This document shows positions 1 to 13,652 of a DNA stretch of 64,000 nt, piece after piece. The notes under the pieces are model-generated. The model made no database searches. It was not told the origin of the DNA and saw only the letters and a list, made by a program, of their open reading frames with translations. The position numbers and the translations under genes were made by a program. How positions within the stretch are numbered: the first letter of the stretch is position 1; each line of letters starts with the position of its first letter. Origin of the DNA: Sycon ciliatum. Lineage: Eukaryota > Porifera > Calcarea > Leucosolenida > Sycettidae. Location: assembly GCF_964019385.1 (NCBI RefSeq), contig NC_088651.1, positions 7,762,672 to 7,826,671 of the forward strand, in the 5' to 3' direction.

Positions 1-3000
1 GGACATAGGGAAGTACACCAAGAAAACATTCCACATTTCAATAAACAACTCGCCCAGGTCTGCTCAAGGCTGAAATCAACCTATCTCGAAGTTTTGGGCC
101 TTTTTGCCCGTGATTCTTCACTTTGCGACTAAACTATTCACAACAGTCCCAAATTTTCGGCGTCGCTGAATGCGGGTGCCAGCGGCCTACAAGTAAACCA
201 AAAACGAAATCAATGCGACCACTCACATCACAGCTGGGTAATGTTATACAGAGGTACGTTGAAAGTGACACGTGGGCACAAATGGTCAAAAAGTGACAAT
301 TTCTCACCTTTCTGCCCGTTCGAAGCTCAAGAACCGACCATCGCCACCCTGATCTTGTTGCATAGCTGGACATAGGGAAGTGCACCAAGACAAATTTTCA
401 CATTTCCATAAACACTTCGCCCAGGGCTACTCAAAGCTGAAATCCATCTATCTCGAAGTTTTGGGCCCTTTTGCCTGTGATTCTTCACTTTGCGACAAAC
501 TATTCGCAGCAGTGCCAAATTTTCAGCGTCACTGAATGCGGGTGCCAGCGGCCTACAAGTAAACCAAAAATTAAATCAATGCGATCTCTCCCATCTCAGC
601 TGGGTCATGTTATAGAGAGGTACGTTGGAAGTGACACGTGGGCACAAATGGTCAAAAAGCGGCAATTTCTTACCTTTCTGCCCGTTCGAAGCTCAAGAAC
701 TGACGATAGCCACCCTGAACCTTTTGCATAGCTGGACATAGGGAAGTGCACCAAGAAAAAATTCCACATTTCAATAAACACTTCCCCCAGGGCTGCTCAA
801 AGCTGAAATCTATCTATCTCGAAGTTTTGGGCCTTTTGGCCCGTGATTCTTCACTTTGCGACTAAACTATTCACAGCAGTGCCAAATTTTAGGCGTCACT
901 AACAGCGGATGGCAGCGTCCTATAAGCAAACCAAAAATCAAATCAATGCGACCACTCACATCACAGCTGGGTCATGTTATACAGAGGTACGTTGAAAGTG
1001 ACACGTGGGCACAAATGGTCAAAAAGCGACAATTTCTCACCTTTCTGCCCGTTCGAAGCTCAAGAACTGACCATCGACACCCTAATCTTCTTGCATAGCT
1101 GGACATAGGGAAGTGCACCAAGAAAAAATTCCACATTTCAATACAGGGCTGCTCAAAGCTGATATCAACCTATCCTTGGGCCTTTTTGTCCGTGATTCTT
1201 CACTTTGCGACTAAACTATTCACAGCAGTGCCTAATTTTCGGCGTCACTGACAGCAGGTGGCAGCAGCTTATCAGCAAACCTAAAATAAAATCAATGCGA
1301 CCACTCACATCCCAGCTGGGTCATGTTATAGAGAGGTACGTTGGAAGTGATACGTGGGCACAAATGGTCAAAAAGCGACAATTTCTCACCTTTCTGCCAG
1401 TTCGAAGCTCAAGAACTGACCATCGCCACCCTGATCGTATTGCATAGCTGGCCATAGGGAAGTGCACCAAGAAAAAATTCCACATTTCAATAAACACTTC
1501 CCCCAGGGCTGCTCAAAGCTGAAATCTATCTATCTCGAAGTTTTGGGCCTTTTGGCCCGTGATTCTTCACTTTGCGACTAAACTATTCACAGCAGTACCA
1601 AATTTTCGGCGTCACTAACAGCGGGTAGCAGCGGCCTATAAGCAAACCTAAAATCAAATCAATCCGACCACTCACATCACAGCTGGGTCATGTTATAGAG
1701 AGGTACGTTGGAAGTGACACGTGGGCACAAATGGTCAAAACGCGACAATTTCTCACCTTTCTGCCAGTTTCTGCCATCTTGTTGTATAGCTGGACATAGG
1801 GAAGTGCACCAAAAAAAATTCCAAACTTCAATAAACACTTCCCCCGGGGCTGCTCAAAGCTGAAATCAATCCATCTCAAAGTTTTGGGCTCTTTTGCCCG
1901 TGATTCTTCACTTTGCGACTAAACTATTCACAGCAGTCCCAAATTTTCGTCGTCACTGAATGTGGGTGCCAGCGGCCTACAAGTAAACCAAAAATGAAAT
2001 CAATGCGATCACTCCCATCTCAGCTGGGTCATGTTATAGAGAGGTACGTTGGAAGTGACACGTGGGCACAAATGGTCAAAAAGCGACAATTTCTCACCTT
2101 TCTGCCCGTTTGAAGCTCAAGAACTGACGATTGCCACCCTGAACCTTTTGCATACCTGGACGTAGGGAAGTGCACCAAGAAAAAATTCCACATTTCAATA
2201 AACACTTCCCCCAGGGCTGCTCAAAGCTGAAATCTATCTATCTCGGAGTTTTGGGCCCTTTTGCTCGTGATTCTTCACTTTGCGACTAAACTATTCACAG
2301 CAGTGCCAAATTTTCGGCGTCACTAACAGTGGATGGCAGCGGCCGATAAGCAAACCAAAAATCAAATTAATGCGACCACTCACATCACAGCTGGGTCATG
2401 TTATAGAGAGGTACGTTGGAAGTGACACGTGTGCACAAATGGTCAAAACGCGACAATTTCTCACCTTTCTGCCAGTTCGAAGCTCAAGAACTGACCATCG
2501 CCACCCTGATATTTTTTATATAGCTGGACATAGGGAAGTGCACCAAGAACAAATTCCACACTTCAATAAAGATTTCCCCCAGGGCTACTCAAAGCTGAAA
2601 TCAATCCATCTCGAAGTTTTGGGCCCTTTTGCCGGTGATTCTTCACTTTGCGACTAAACTATTCACAGCAGTCCCAAATTTTCGGCGTCGCTGAATGCGA
2701 ATGCCAGCGGCCTGCAAGTAAACCAAAAATGAAATCAATGCGATCACTCACATCACAGCTGAGTCGTGTGATACAGAGGTACGTTGAAAGTGACACGTGG
2801 GCAAAAATGGTCAAAAAGCGACAATTTCTCACCTTTCTGCCCGTTCGAAGCTCAAGAACTGACCATCGACACCCTGATCTTGTTGCATAGCTGGACATAG
2901 GAAAGTGCACTGACGGCGGGTGGCAGCGGCCTATAAGCAAACCAAAAATCAAATCAAAGCTGGGTCATGTTATACAGAGGTACGTTGAAAGTGACACGTG

Positions 3001-6000
3001 GGCACAAATGGTCAAAAAGCGACAATTTCTCACCTTACTGCCAGTTCGAAGATCAAGAACTGACCATCGCCACCCGGATCTTGTTGTATAGCTGGACATA
3101 GGGAAATGCACCAAGAAAATTTCCCCATTTCAATAAACACTTCGCCCAGAGCTGCTTAAAGCTGATATCAACCTGCCTCGAAGTTTTGGGCCTTTTTGCC
3201 CGTGATTCTTCACTTTGCGACTAAACTATTCACAGCAGTCCCAAATTTTCGGCGTCACTGAATGCGGGTGCCAGCGGCCTACAAGCAAACCAAAAACAAA
3301 TCAATGCGACCACTCACATCCCAGCTGGTTCATGTTGTACAGAGGTAGAGTTGAAAGTTACACGTTGGCACAAATGGTCAAAAAGCGACAATTTCTCACC
3401 TTTCTGCCCGTTCGAAGCTCAACAACTGGCCATCTCCACCCAGATCTTGTTGCATAGCTAGACATAGGGAAGTGAACCAAGAAAAAATTCTACATTTCAA
3501 TAAACACTTCGCCCAGGGCTGCTCAAAGCTGAAATCAATCCATCTCGAAGTTTTGGGCCCTTTTGCCCGTGATTCTTCACTTTGCGACTAAACTATTCAC
3601 AGCAGTGCCTAATTTTCGGCGTCACTGAATGCGGTTGCCAGCGGCCTACAAGCAAACCAAAAATGAAATCAATGCGACCACTTACATCCCACCTGGGTCA
3701 TGTTATAGAGAGGTACGTTGGAAGTGACACGTGGGCACAAATGGTCAAAAAGCGACAATTTCTCACCTTTCTGCCAGTTCGAAGCTCAACAACTGACGAT
3801 TGCCACCCTGATCCTTTTTGCATAGCTGGACATAGGGAAGTCCACCAAGAAAAAATTCCACATTTCAATAAACACTTCCCCCAGGGCTGCTGAAAGCTGA
3901 AATCTATCTATCTCGAAGTTTTGGGCCTTTTGGGCCTTTTGGCCCGTGATTCAAAAAGCGACTATTTCTCACCTTTCTGCCCGTTCGAAGCTCAAGAACT
4001 GACCATCGCAACCCTGATCTTGTTGTATAGCTAGACATAGGGAAGTGCACCAAGAAAATATTCCACACTTCAAAAAACACTTCCCCCAGGGCTGCATAAA
4101 GCTGAAATCAATCCATCTCGAAGTTTTGGGCCCTTTTGCCGGTGATTCTTCACTTTGCGACTAAACTATTCACAGCAGCAGAAATGTTTGGCGTCGCTGA
4201 ATGCGGGTGCCAGCGGCCTACAAGTAAACCAAAAATTAAATCAATGCGATCACTCACATCACAGCTGGGTCATGTTATACAGAGGTACGTTGAAAGTGAC
4301 ACGTGGGCACAAATGGTCAAAAAGCGACAATTTCTCACCTTTCTGCCCGTTCGAAGCTCAAGAACTGACCATCGACACCCTGATCTTGTTACATAGCTGG
4401 ACATAGGGAAGTGCACCAAGAAAAAATTCTACATTTCAATAAACACTTCGCCGAGGGCTACTCAAAGCTGAAATCAATCCATCTCGAAGTTTTGGGCCCT
4501 TTTGCCCGTGATTCTTCACTTTGCGACTAAACTATTCATAGCAGTGCCAAATTTTCGGCGTCACTGAATTCGGGTGCCAGCGGCCTACAAGCAAACTAAA
4601 AATGAAATCAATGCGACCACTTACATCCCAGCTGGGTCATGTTATAGGGAGGTACGCTGGAAGTGACACGTGGGCACAAATGGTCAAAACGCGACAATTT
4701 CTCACCTTTCTGCCAGTTCGAAGCTCAAGAACTGACCATTGCCACCCTGATCTTGTTGCATAGCTGGACATAGGGAAGTGGACCAAGAAAAAATTCCACA
4801 TTTCAATAAACACTTCCCCAGGGCTGCTCAAAGCTGAAATCAATCCATCTCGAAGTTTTGGGCCTTTTTGCCCGTGATTCTTCACTTTGCAACTAAACTT
4901 TTCACAGCAGTGCCAAATTTTCGGCGTCACTAACAGCGGGTGGCAGCGGCCTATAAGCAAACCAAAAATCAAATCAATGCGACCACTCACATCACAGCTG
5001 GGTCATGTTATAGAGAGGTTCGTTGAAAGTGACACGTGTGCACAAATGGTCAAAACGCGACAATTTCTCACCTCTCTGCCAGTTCGAAGCTCAAGAACTG
5101 GCCATCGCAACCCTGATCTTTTTGTATAACTGGACATAGGGAAGTGCACGAAGAAAAAATTCCACATTTCAATAAAAACTTCCACCGGCTATTCAAAGCT
5201 GAAATCAATCCATCTCGAAGTTTTGGGCCCTTTTGCCGGTGATTCTTCACTTTGCGACTAAACTATTCACAGCAGTCCCAAATTTTCGGCGTCGCTGAAT
5301 GCGGGTGCCAGCGGCCTACAAGTAACCCAAAAATTAAATCAATGCGACCACTCACATCACAGCTGGGTCATGTTATACAGAGGTACGTTGAAAGTGACAC
5401 GTGGGCATAAATGGTCAAAAAGCGACAATTTCTCACCTTTCTGCGCGTTCGAAGCTCAAGAACTTACCATCGACACCCTGATCTTGTTGCAGAGCTGGAC
5501 ATAGGGAAGTGAACCAAGAAAAAATTCCACATTTCAATAAACACTTCCCCCAGGGCTGCTCAAAGCTGATATCAACCTAGCTCGAAGTTTTGGGCCTTTT
5601 TGCCCGTGATTCTTCACTTTGCGACTAAACTATTCACAGCAATGCCAACTTTTCGGCGTCACTGACAGCGGGTGGCAGCGGCCTATAAGCAAACCTAAAA
5701 TCAAATCAATGCGACCACTCACATCCCAGCTGGGTCATGTTATAGCGAGGTACGTTGGAAGTGACACATGGGCACAAATGGTCAAAACGCGACAATTTCT
5801 CACCTTTCTGTCTTTTCGAAGCTCAAGAACTGACCATCGCCACCCTGATCTTGTTGTATAGCTAGACATAGGGAAGTGCACCAAGAAAAAATTCCACACT
5901 TCAATAAACACTTCGCCCAGGGCTGCTCAAAGCTGAAATCAATCCATCTCGAAGTTTTGGGCCCTTGTGCCCGTGATTGTTCACTTTGCGACTAAACTAT

Positions 6001-7440
6001 TCACAGCAGTCCCAAATTTTCGGCGTCACTGAATGCGGGTGCCAGCCGCCTACAAGTAAACCAAAAATTAAATCAATGCGATCACTCACATCACACCTGG
6101 GTTATGTTATAGAGGTACGTTGGAAGTGACAAGTGGGCACAAATGGTCAAAAAGCGACAATTTCTCACCTTTCTGCCAGTTCGAAGCTCAAGAACTGACC
6201 ATCGGCACCCTGATCTTGTTGCATAGCTGGACATAGGGAAATGCACCAAGAAAATTTCCCCATTTCAATAAACACTTTGCCCAGTGATCGCATTGATTTA
6301 ACTTCCACCAGGGCTACTTAAAGCTGAAATCAACCCACCTCGAAGTTTTGGGCCCTTTTGCCGGTGATTCTTCACTTTGCGACTAAACTATTCACAGCAG
6401 TGCCAAATATTTGGCGTCGCTGAATGCGGGTGCCAGCGGTCTACAAGTAAACCAAAAATTAAATCAATGCGATCACTCACATCACAGCTGGGTCATGTTA
6501 TACAGAGGTACGTTGAAAGTGACACGTGGGCACAAATGGTCAAAAAGCGACAATTTCTCACCTTTCTGCCTGTTCGAAGCTCAAGAACTGACCATCAACA
6601 CCCTGATCTTGTTGCATAGCTGGACATAGGGAAGTGCACCAAGAAAAAATTCCACATTTCAATAAACACTTCGCCCAGGGCTGCTCAAAGCTGATATCTA
6701 TCTATCTCAAAGTTTTGGGCCTTTTTGCCCGTGATTCTTCACTTTGCGACTAAACTATTCACAGCAGTGCCTAATTTTCGGCGTCACTGACAGCGGGTGG
6801 CAGCGGACTATAAGAAAACCAAAAACCAAATCAATGCGACCACTCACATCACAGCTGGGTCATGTTATAGAGAATCACGTTGAAAGTGACATGTGTGCAC
6901 AAATGGTCAAAACGCGACAATTTCTCACCTTTCTGCCTGTTCGAAGCTCAACAACTGACCATCGCCACCCTGATCTTGTTGTATAGCTAGACATAGAGAA
7001 GTGCACCAAGAAAATATTCCACACTTCAATAAACACTTCCCCCAGGGCTGCACAAAGCTGAAATCAATCCATCTCGAAGTTTTGGGTCCTTTTGCCCGTG
7101 ATTCTTCACTTTGCGACTAAACTATTCGCAGCAGCAGAACTTTTTGCGTCGCTGAATGCGGGTGCCAGCGGCCTACAAGTAAACCAAAAATCAAATCAAT
7201 GCGACCACCCACATCACAGCTGGGTCATGTTATACAGAGGTACGTTGAAAGTGACACGTGGGCACAAATGGTCAAAAAGCGACAATTTCTCCTCCACCTT
7301 TCTGCCCGTTCCAAGCTCAAGAACTGACTATCCCCACCCTGATCTTCTTTTATAGCTGGACATATGGAAGCCCACTAAGAAAAAATCCACATTTCAATAT
7401 ACAACTCGTCCACGTCTGCTCAAAGCTGAAATCAACTATT
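1..7440. repeat. satellite array, ~366-bp monomer, ~20 copies
   Basis: Copies start with GGACATAGGGAAGTGCACC at about 1, 368, 734 and 1101, and onwards. Some units are shortened or rearranged (near 1141, 2909, 3950 and 6285). The array runs off the left edge. Each unit has an open frame of ~80 codons kept in most copies but lacking an ATG (it opens at TTG), so coding is not supported. The monomer length is about twice a nucleosome repeat. Confidence 0.95.
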
Positions 7441-7456
7441 CACAGCAGTCCCAAAT

Positions 7457-8481
7457 GTTCGCGCTGTACTTGTTCGCACTGTATATGTTCGCACTGTACT
7501 TGTTTGCGCTGTACTTGTTCGTGTGTGCTGTACTTGTTCGCACTGTACTTGTTTGCGCTGTATTTGTTTGCGCTGTACTTGTTCGCACTGTATATGTTCG
7601 CACTGTACTTGTTCGCACTGTACTTGTTTGCGCTGTACTTGTTCGCTCTGTACTTGTCCGCGCTGTACTTGTTCGCGCTGTACTTGTTCGCGCTGTACTT
7701 GTTCGCGCTGTACTTGCTCGCGCTGTACTTGTTCGCGCTGTACTTGTTCGCGCTGTTCTTGTTGGCGCTGTACTTGTTTGCGCTGTACTTGTTTGCGCTG
7801 TACTTGTTCGCGCTGTACTTGTTTGCGCTGTACTTGTTTGCGCTGTACTGGTTTGCGCTGTACTTGTTCGCACTGTACTTGTTGGCGCTGTACTTTTTCG
7901 CGCTGTACTTGTTGGCGCTGTACTTGTTCGCTCTGTACTTGTTTCCACTGTTCTTGTTCGCACTGTATATGTTCGCACTGTACTTGTTCGCACTGTACTT
8001 GTTCGCACTGTACTTGTTCGCGCTGTACTTGTTCGCACTGCACTTGTTCGCACTGTACTTGTTTGCGCTGTACTTGTTTGCGCTGTACTTGTTGGCGCTG
8101 TACTTGTTCGCACTGTACTTGTTGGCGCTGTACTTTTTCGCGCTGTACTTGTTGGCGCTGTACTTGTTCGCTCTGTACTTGTTTCCACTGTTCTTGTTCG
8201 CGCTGTACTTGTTCGCACTGTACTTGTTCGCACTGTACTTGTTCGCACTGTACTTGTTCGCACTGTACTTGTTCGCGCTGTACTTGTTCGCACTGCACTT
8301 GTTCGCACTGTACTTGTTTGCGCTGTACTTGTTTGCGCTGTACTTGTTTGAGCTGTACTTGTTTGCACTGTACTTGTTTGCGCTGTACTTGTTTGCACTG
8401 TACTTGTTTGCGCTGTACTTGTTCGCGCTGTACTTGTTCGCACTGTATATGTTCGCACTGCACTTGTTCGCACCGTATATG
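7457..8481. repeat. 15-bp minisatellite, block 1 (~68 copies)
   Basis: Unit CTGTACTTGTTCGCG with variants at a few positions. Because 15 is divisible by three and no variant makes a stop, long open frames appear on both strands (ALYLF, VLVRA, CTCSH; QVQCE, RTSTA). These are not genes. It begins inside a satellite monomer. Confidence 0.96.
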
Positions 8482-8985
8482 TTGGACTCAGTAGAGCGTC
8501 CAGCCCCTATATGATGTCCAACGCCTATATAGAGTCCATTTCTCCAAAATCCACTGTACAGAGTCCAAACTTGGAATCAACTGTGAGCTCAAAGTTTAGA
8601 TGGACATCACTCCCTGTATAGAGTCCAGCCAATTGGCTTCACCCCTATATAGAGTCCATTGGTCCAAAATCAACTGTACGGAGTCCAAACTTTGAAATCA
8701 ACCATAAAGAGTCTTTGTGTGGACAACACTCCCTGTATAAAGTCCAGCCAATTAGGCATCCCCTATCCAGAGTTTGAAATTAGACATAGGATCTGCTGTA
8801 AGCAGTGAATATTAACCAGAAAACGGCCTCTCCCTTTAATCCTTTACATCATTCACTTCTCAAGATAAAAAATAAGTATTGAGGCGCCACTGCGCCACTT
8901 CATTACATGAAAACCCTACAAACACCATCCTCAAATCAAGTGGTCTCTTCGCAGACGCTGCAAATTACAATATCTCAATCATGTA

Positions 8986-9190
8986 GTGTTGCCAAAGTAT
9001 TGTGCACGCACACACACACACACATGCACACACCCACACAACGCCAAGAAAATACCTAGAAAAAAAGACCAAGAATTGAAAGAGAATAATGGAGAGCCAA
9101 GGATTAATTATTTGTTTTCAAATTATTGTGCGCGCGCACACACACACACAAACCTATACAACGCCAAGAAAACACCAAGAAAAAAGTAGA
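8986..9190. repeat. ~130-bp tandem duplication with CA tracts
   Basis: Two copies of a unit containing ATTGTGC, a CA tract, then CAACGCCAAGAAAA and ACC(A/T)AGAAAAAA at about 8996-9070 and 9124-9190. Confidence 0.7.
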
Positions 9191-10841
9191 GACACAATAC
9201 ACACGCAACTCCAACAGCCATGCAAACGTCCACCTATTTACACGTAAAGTCAAGAGGGATAACAAATTATTATACGAAACGAATGCATACGTGGGCGGTT
9301 GCACGCACGTTTACATACATGTAGTAATGTAAGAGAGTAACATAGTGCAGTAGTCAGCATAATACTAGCACATGCTGGGAGTGCAATAGCAAGCTTCACC
9401 ATTGCTCATGGCCATGCAAATGTTCAGCAGCACTCAGTTCCGCAAGCTTCTGAAGATCAGCACACCTGCAACAAATTGATAGCACAAGGATACGCTTATT
9501 ACCGTAATGATGCATGGGAGCACACAACTACCAAGTTCTCAATGAATGTGATGCTCAATGAAAATCCATCCACTCAAAGACCTGTGAACAGGTGACGGTG
9601 GGGACAATAATCTATTAGTAATACGAGGAATAAGGTAGTTTGTGCACACTCAAGACGCCCAGACACACCACCATACATGTAGTGTACACATTGTTTCACT
9701 TCACTGTAACTAAATTGAAATGAGATGATTTGAACAATCTGTACAGCGTTGCTGTCAGTCAGTCTTCCCCAAGATGTAAATGCAATGATTTGTTGTCACG
9801 AGGCAGTTTCACTGACACAATGTCATGTTTGTGACTTCAAAACGGTTACTTCACGGAATACGAGTACATGTATTAGCTTGAGAAGCTTTTTCTTGTCATC
9901 GGCATACAAGAAATCCTCCTACTACTACTACTAGTACACTGGCACTGCGTTTGTGGATCCCATTGCATTTGACATCATACTAGAGCCTTGTCGCGAACGT
10001 CGCGATGAAATACATGTACATGAATTCGGAATAACCAATTTATATTTGCACTACATGACGATGATTTTGTACTCTCTTGCTTGCTTACGTTGTGGCTGAT
10101 TCCACGCTTGGGTTAACCGAAGTCTAGTTCCCCATCGTCCTTTCTAGTGATTGATTTCATTTTACTTCGAAGTAGCTTCGAAGCAATCCTTCGTTTCTCT
10201 ATTCTTTGCATTTTGTTCACAAACAAATTCTTCGTTATGTTTTCGACCCGTGAGTATTTTCGCGCTCTTGATTTGTTTTGCTCACGCGTGACTTTCCTTT
10301 CCTTTCCTTTTGACAAGTTTTGTTATGCATGACCATGATGACGTATTGGTATGACGTTTATGTGTACGTGACCACGTGACTGCGTGTTCACTAACTCCAT
10401 GACTGTACAGACAGTAGGCTAGTGCATTTTAGCGATTCGCTCTCCTTGCTGTTCACTTCTTCTCCATTTCTGTTTGTCGCTGCACTAGTTCCTTTTGTTA
10501 CCATGCCACGTAAATGAAGGTCGTGGTCGCCATTTTTATGCATGTTCTTTGTGCGCAGCTGCCTGTGGATGCAGCTGCCTTTTTCCGTTGAAATTTGATC
10601 TTGTTTGAGAAAGAAACATAGAAACAAACTTTCAAAATCAAGAAACGTAAATGTCTTTCATGTCCGTTGAGTCGGGATCTTTATGGTGTCGCGAGTCACG
10701 ACAAGCCTAGTAGAGGAAGAGTGTCGTGGAGTTCACATAATTATCACAGGGATAAAAATACATTTCTCATGAAACGAGAGAGCTTGGAAGCTCAGGGCCC
10801 TACGCTATGCTTTTTTGCCTTGATGACCTAGACAAAAAAAA

Positions 10842-11315
10842 GCATAGGGATGTTATAAATTCTTTAAAATATTCCTTTTTTTTTAAGACATAACCTGGGA
10901 TTCGAACCCGCACTATCGCGCCCTGCATGCATCCCCCGATACACTTCGCATACATACTAATTCTTCCAAGTTGCTTCACATTATGATCTTGCATTTGAAA
11001 GCCCTATTTGAATATGCATTGTGGCCAGTCGTCTTTGATGGTAAGGTACGGTAGGGATAGGTACAGGACAGGTACGATCGAGGGTAATACGACACCGTCT
11101 CCCGTACCGTACCATCAAACACAGCTGGCCACATACAGCTGCCCGCAATATTCAAATAGGGCTTTCAAACGCAAGATCATAACGTGAAGCAACTTGGAAG
11201 AATGGGTATGAATGCGAAGTGTATGGGGGAATGCATGTAGGGCGATAGTGCGGGTTCGAATCCCAGGATATGCCTGAAAAAATAGGAGAATTGAAAAATT
11301 TATAACATCCCTATG
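10842..11315. mobile_element. 474-bp foldback element with tRNA-like B boxes in both arms
   Basis: Arms of ~210 bp (10842-11053 and 11104-11315) are reverse complements with scattered mismatches, separated by a ~50-bp loop. Each arm has a perfect pol III B-box-like GGGTTCGAATCC (minus strand near 10897-10909, plus strand near 11252-11264). No convincing A box or tRNA fold was seen. It may be two inverted tRNA-derived SINEs or a foldback transposon. Confidence 0.75.
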
Positions 11316-12402
11316 ATTTTTTTGCCGTCAGATACGGGATAGCGCCAGGCGTGACACAAACAAACAAACACACCAAAAAATACCAAATTAAAGCTGTATG
11401 GACCCTGGCTAGCTTCTGCATAGCTACGGGAATAAAATAATAATTGATGATAGCTGACGATCGTATACGATTGATGCAAAGTCCTTGCAGTCCTTGAGGA
11501 TTATTACGAAGTGGTTGATTACTTTTAGGGCATTCATCCAAGCAACATCAAACAAACGCGATACGCTCCTTGAAAATGGAAACAAATCCAAGCATAACGA
11601 CAGAACAGCAGACCAATCGAAACGAGTAAAAGCTTCCTTACCTCAGTCATCGTCCTGCCATGTAGTTGGACAGCCTTTTGACACGGTGGTACAGGCAGCT
11701 CTGGTCCAGTCAAACAGGGGTATCCTTGTGGCGTCGAACGAAAGAGAGTGTCAGTGTATCTGACGCGTCAGATTGGAACTGTGCTGAACTTTTCTCGTTC
11801 TCCTCTTTCTGCTTTCATCCCTCGCTCTGATGAAACCGTTCAAACGTCTTACTGGCAGCAATGTCCAGCCAAACAGGGGATCTTTGTGGCATCGAACGAA
11901 AGAGAGTGTCAGTGTACCTGACTCGTCAGATTTGAACTGTGCTGAACTTTTCTCGTTCTGCAATTTCTGCTTTCATCCCGCGCACTGTTGAAACGTCTTC
12001 AGAGAACCACAAGACGCTTTCCAGATATGATTTGGAACGTCTTCTTATCCTCCTTGGTTACCTCGAGACAGATTACTGTCAGCAACTGCACAGCAGAACT
12101 GACAGCCATGGCTGAAGTGAAGAAAGGAATGCGCTGCCACAAGGCAAGCAAAACTGAAAAGGTGTTTGTTCTCTTTCGGGCACAACACACAGTACAGAAC
12201 GGCGTGACTGGATAAACTGGACTCCTGGACCGTGAATAGGGGACTTGTAGAAAAGTGTACTCCTTAGGGGATTGCGCGGCAGGATGAAGCTGATCAAAAC
12301 TGAGTGGACTCCTGGACTCTGTATAGTGGATTTTGGACCAATGGACTCTATATAGGGTGCTGGACATTATAGTGCATGGACTCTATACTGAGTCCTACAT
12401 AG

Positions 12403-13652
12403 ATGTTCGCGCTGTACTTGTTCGCACTGTACTTGTTCGCACTGTATATGTTCGCACTGTACTTGTGGGCGCTGTACTTGTTCGCGCTGTACTTGTTCGC
12501 ACTGCACTTGTTCGCGCTGTACTTGTTCGCGATGTACTTGTTCACGCTGTACTTGTTTGCGCTGTACCTGTTTGCGCTGTACTTGTTCGCACTGTACTTG
12601 TTCGCACTGTACTTGTGCGCGCTGTACTTGTTTGCGCTGTACTTGTTTGCACTGTACTTGTTCGCGCTGTACTTGTTCGCACTGTACTTGTTCACACTGT
12701 ACTTGTTTGCGCTGTACTTGTTCGCACTGTATATGTTCGCACTGCACTTGTTCGCACTGTACTTGTTAGCGCTGTACTTGTTCGCGCTGTACTTGTTTGC
12801 GCTGTACTTGTTCGCGCTGTACTTGTTGGCGCTGTACTTGTTTGCGCTGTACTTGTTTGCACTGTACTTGTTCGCGCTGTACTTGTTCGCACTGTACTTG
12901 TTCACACTGTACTTGTTTGCGCTGTACTTGTTCGCGCTGTACTTGTTCGCGCTTTACTTGTTTGCGCTGTACTTGTTAGCGCTGTACTTGTTCGCACTGT
13001 TCTTGTTCGCGCTGTATATGTTCGCGCTGTACTTGTTCGCACTGTACTTGTTCGCGCTGTACTTGTTCGCGCTGTACTTGTTTGCACTGTACTTGTTCGC
13101 GCTGTACTTGTTCGCGCTGTACTTGTTTGCGCTGTACTTGTTTGCGCTGTACTTGTTCGCGCTGTACTTGTTCGCACTGTACTTGTTCACACTGTACTTG
13201 TTTGTGCTGTACTTGTTCGCACTGTATATGTTCGCACTGCACTTGTTCGCACTGTACTTGTTAGCGCTGTACTTGTTCGCGCTGTACTTGTTCGCGCTGT
13301 ACTTGTTTGCGCTGTACTTGTTCGCACTGTACTTGTTGGCGCTGTACTTGTTGGCGCTGTACTTGTTTGCGCTGTACTTGTTCGCACTGTATATGTTCGC
13401 ACTGCACTTGTTCACACTGTACTTGTTCGCACTGTACTTGTTTGCGCTGTACTTGTTTGCGCTGTACTTGTTTGCGCTGTACTTGTTTGCGCTGTACTTG
13501 TTCACACTGTACTTGTTCGCACTGTACTTGTTTGCGCTGTACTTGTTCGCACTGTATATGTTCGCACTGCACTTGTTCGCACTGTATATGTTCGCGCTGT
13601 ACTTGTTTGCGCTGTACTTGTTTGCGCTGTACTTGTTTGCGCTGTACTTGTT
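12403..13652. repeat. 15-bp minisatellite, block 2 (~83 copies)
   Basis: Same unit and same orientation as block 1, with TGTATATGTTCGCACTG variant units in both blocks. Open frames in all frames are a consequence of the unit length. Confidence 0.96.

Larger units (their letters stand above)
8482..12395. mobile_element. putative ~3.9-kb transposon with long GGACTC-rich TIRs inserted in the minisatellite
   Basis: The left end begins GGACTCAGTAGAGCGTCCA; the right end, read on the minus strand, begins GGACTCAGTATAGAGTCCA. Similarity continues for about 150 bp, with repeated CTATATAGAGTCCA motifs. The 15-bp array continues in the same orientation on both sides. No transposase frame is recognisable inside; the interior has a foldback, CA repeats and a ~165-bp partial tandem duplication (about 11,705-11,995). 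Long TIRs with internal subrepeats recall MULE-type elements, but this is not proven. Confidence 0.6.

Noticed and set aside
140..200. CENP-B box in the satellite monomer
   Set aside because: TTCGGCGTCACTGAATGCGGG has the right ends but the spacing and central A of NTTCGNNNNANNCGGGN do not match.
471..6986. Family of ~80-residue proteins in the satellite monomers
   Set aside because: Frames begin at TTG, not ATG, and are preserved simply because monomers are near-identical.
7258..8514. 418-codon open frame with ALYLF repeats, and long frames on the other strand
   Set aside because: A 15-bp repeat without stops is open in all frames; no start context, splice evidence or recognisable domain.
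11246..11270. tRNA gene at the perfect B box
   Set aside because: No cloverleaf, anticodon arm or A box at the right spacing; the same motif is mirrored in a foldback arm.
1..13652. CRISPR-like array
   Set aside because: Units are directly tandem with no unique spacers, and the sequence is eukaryotic.
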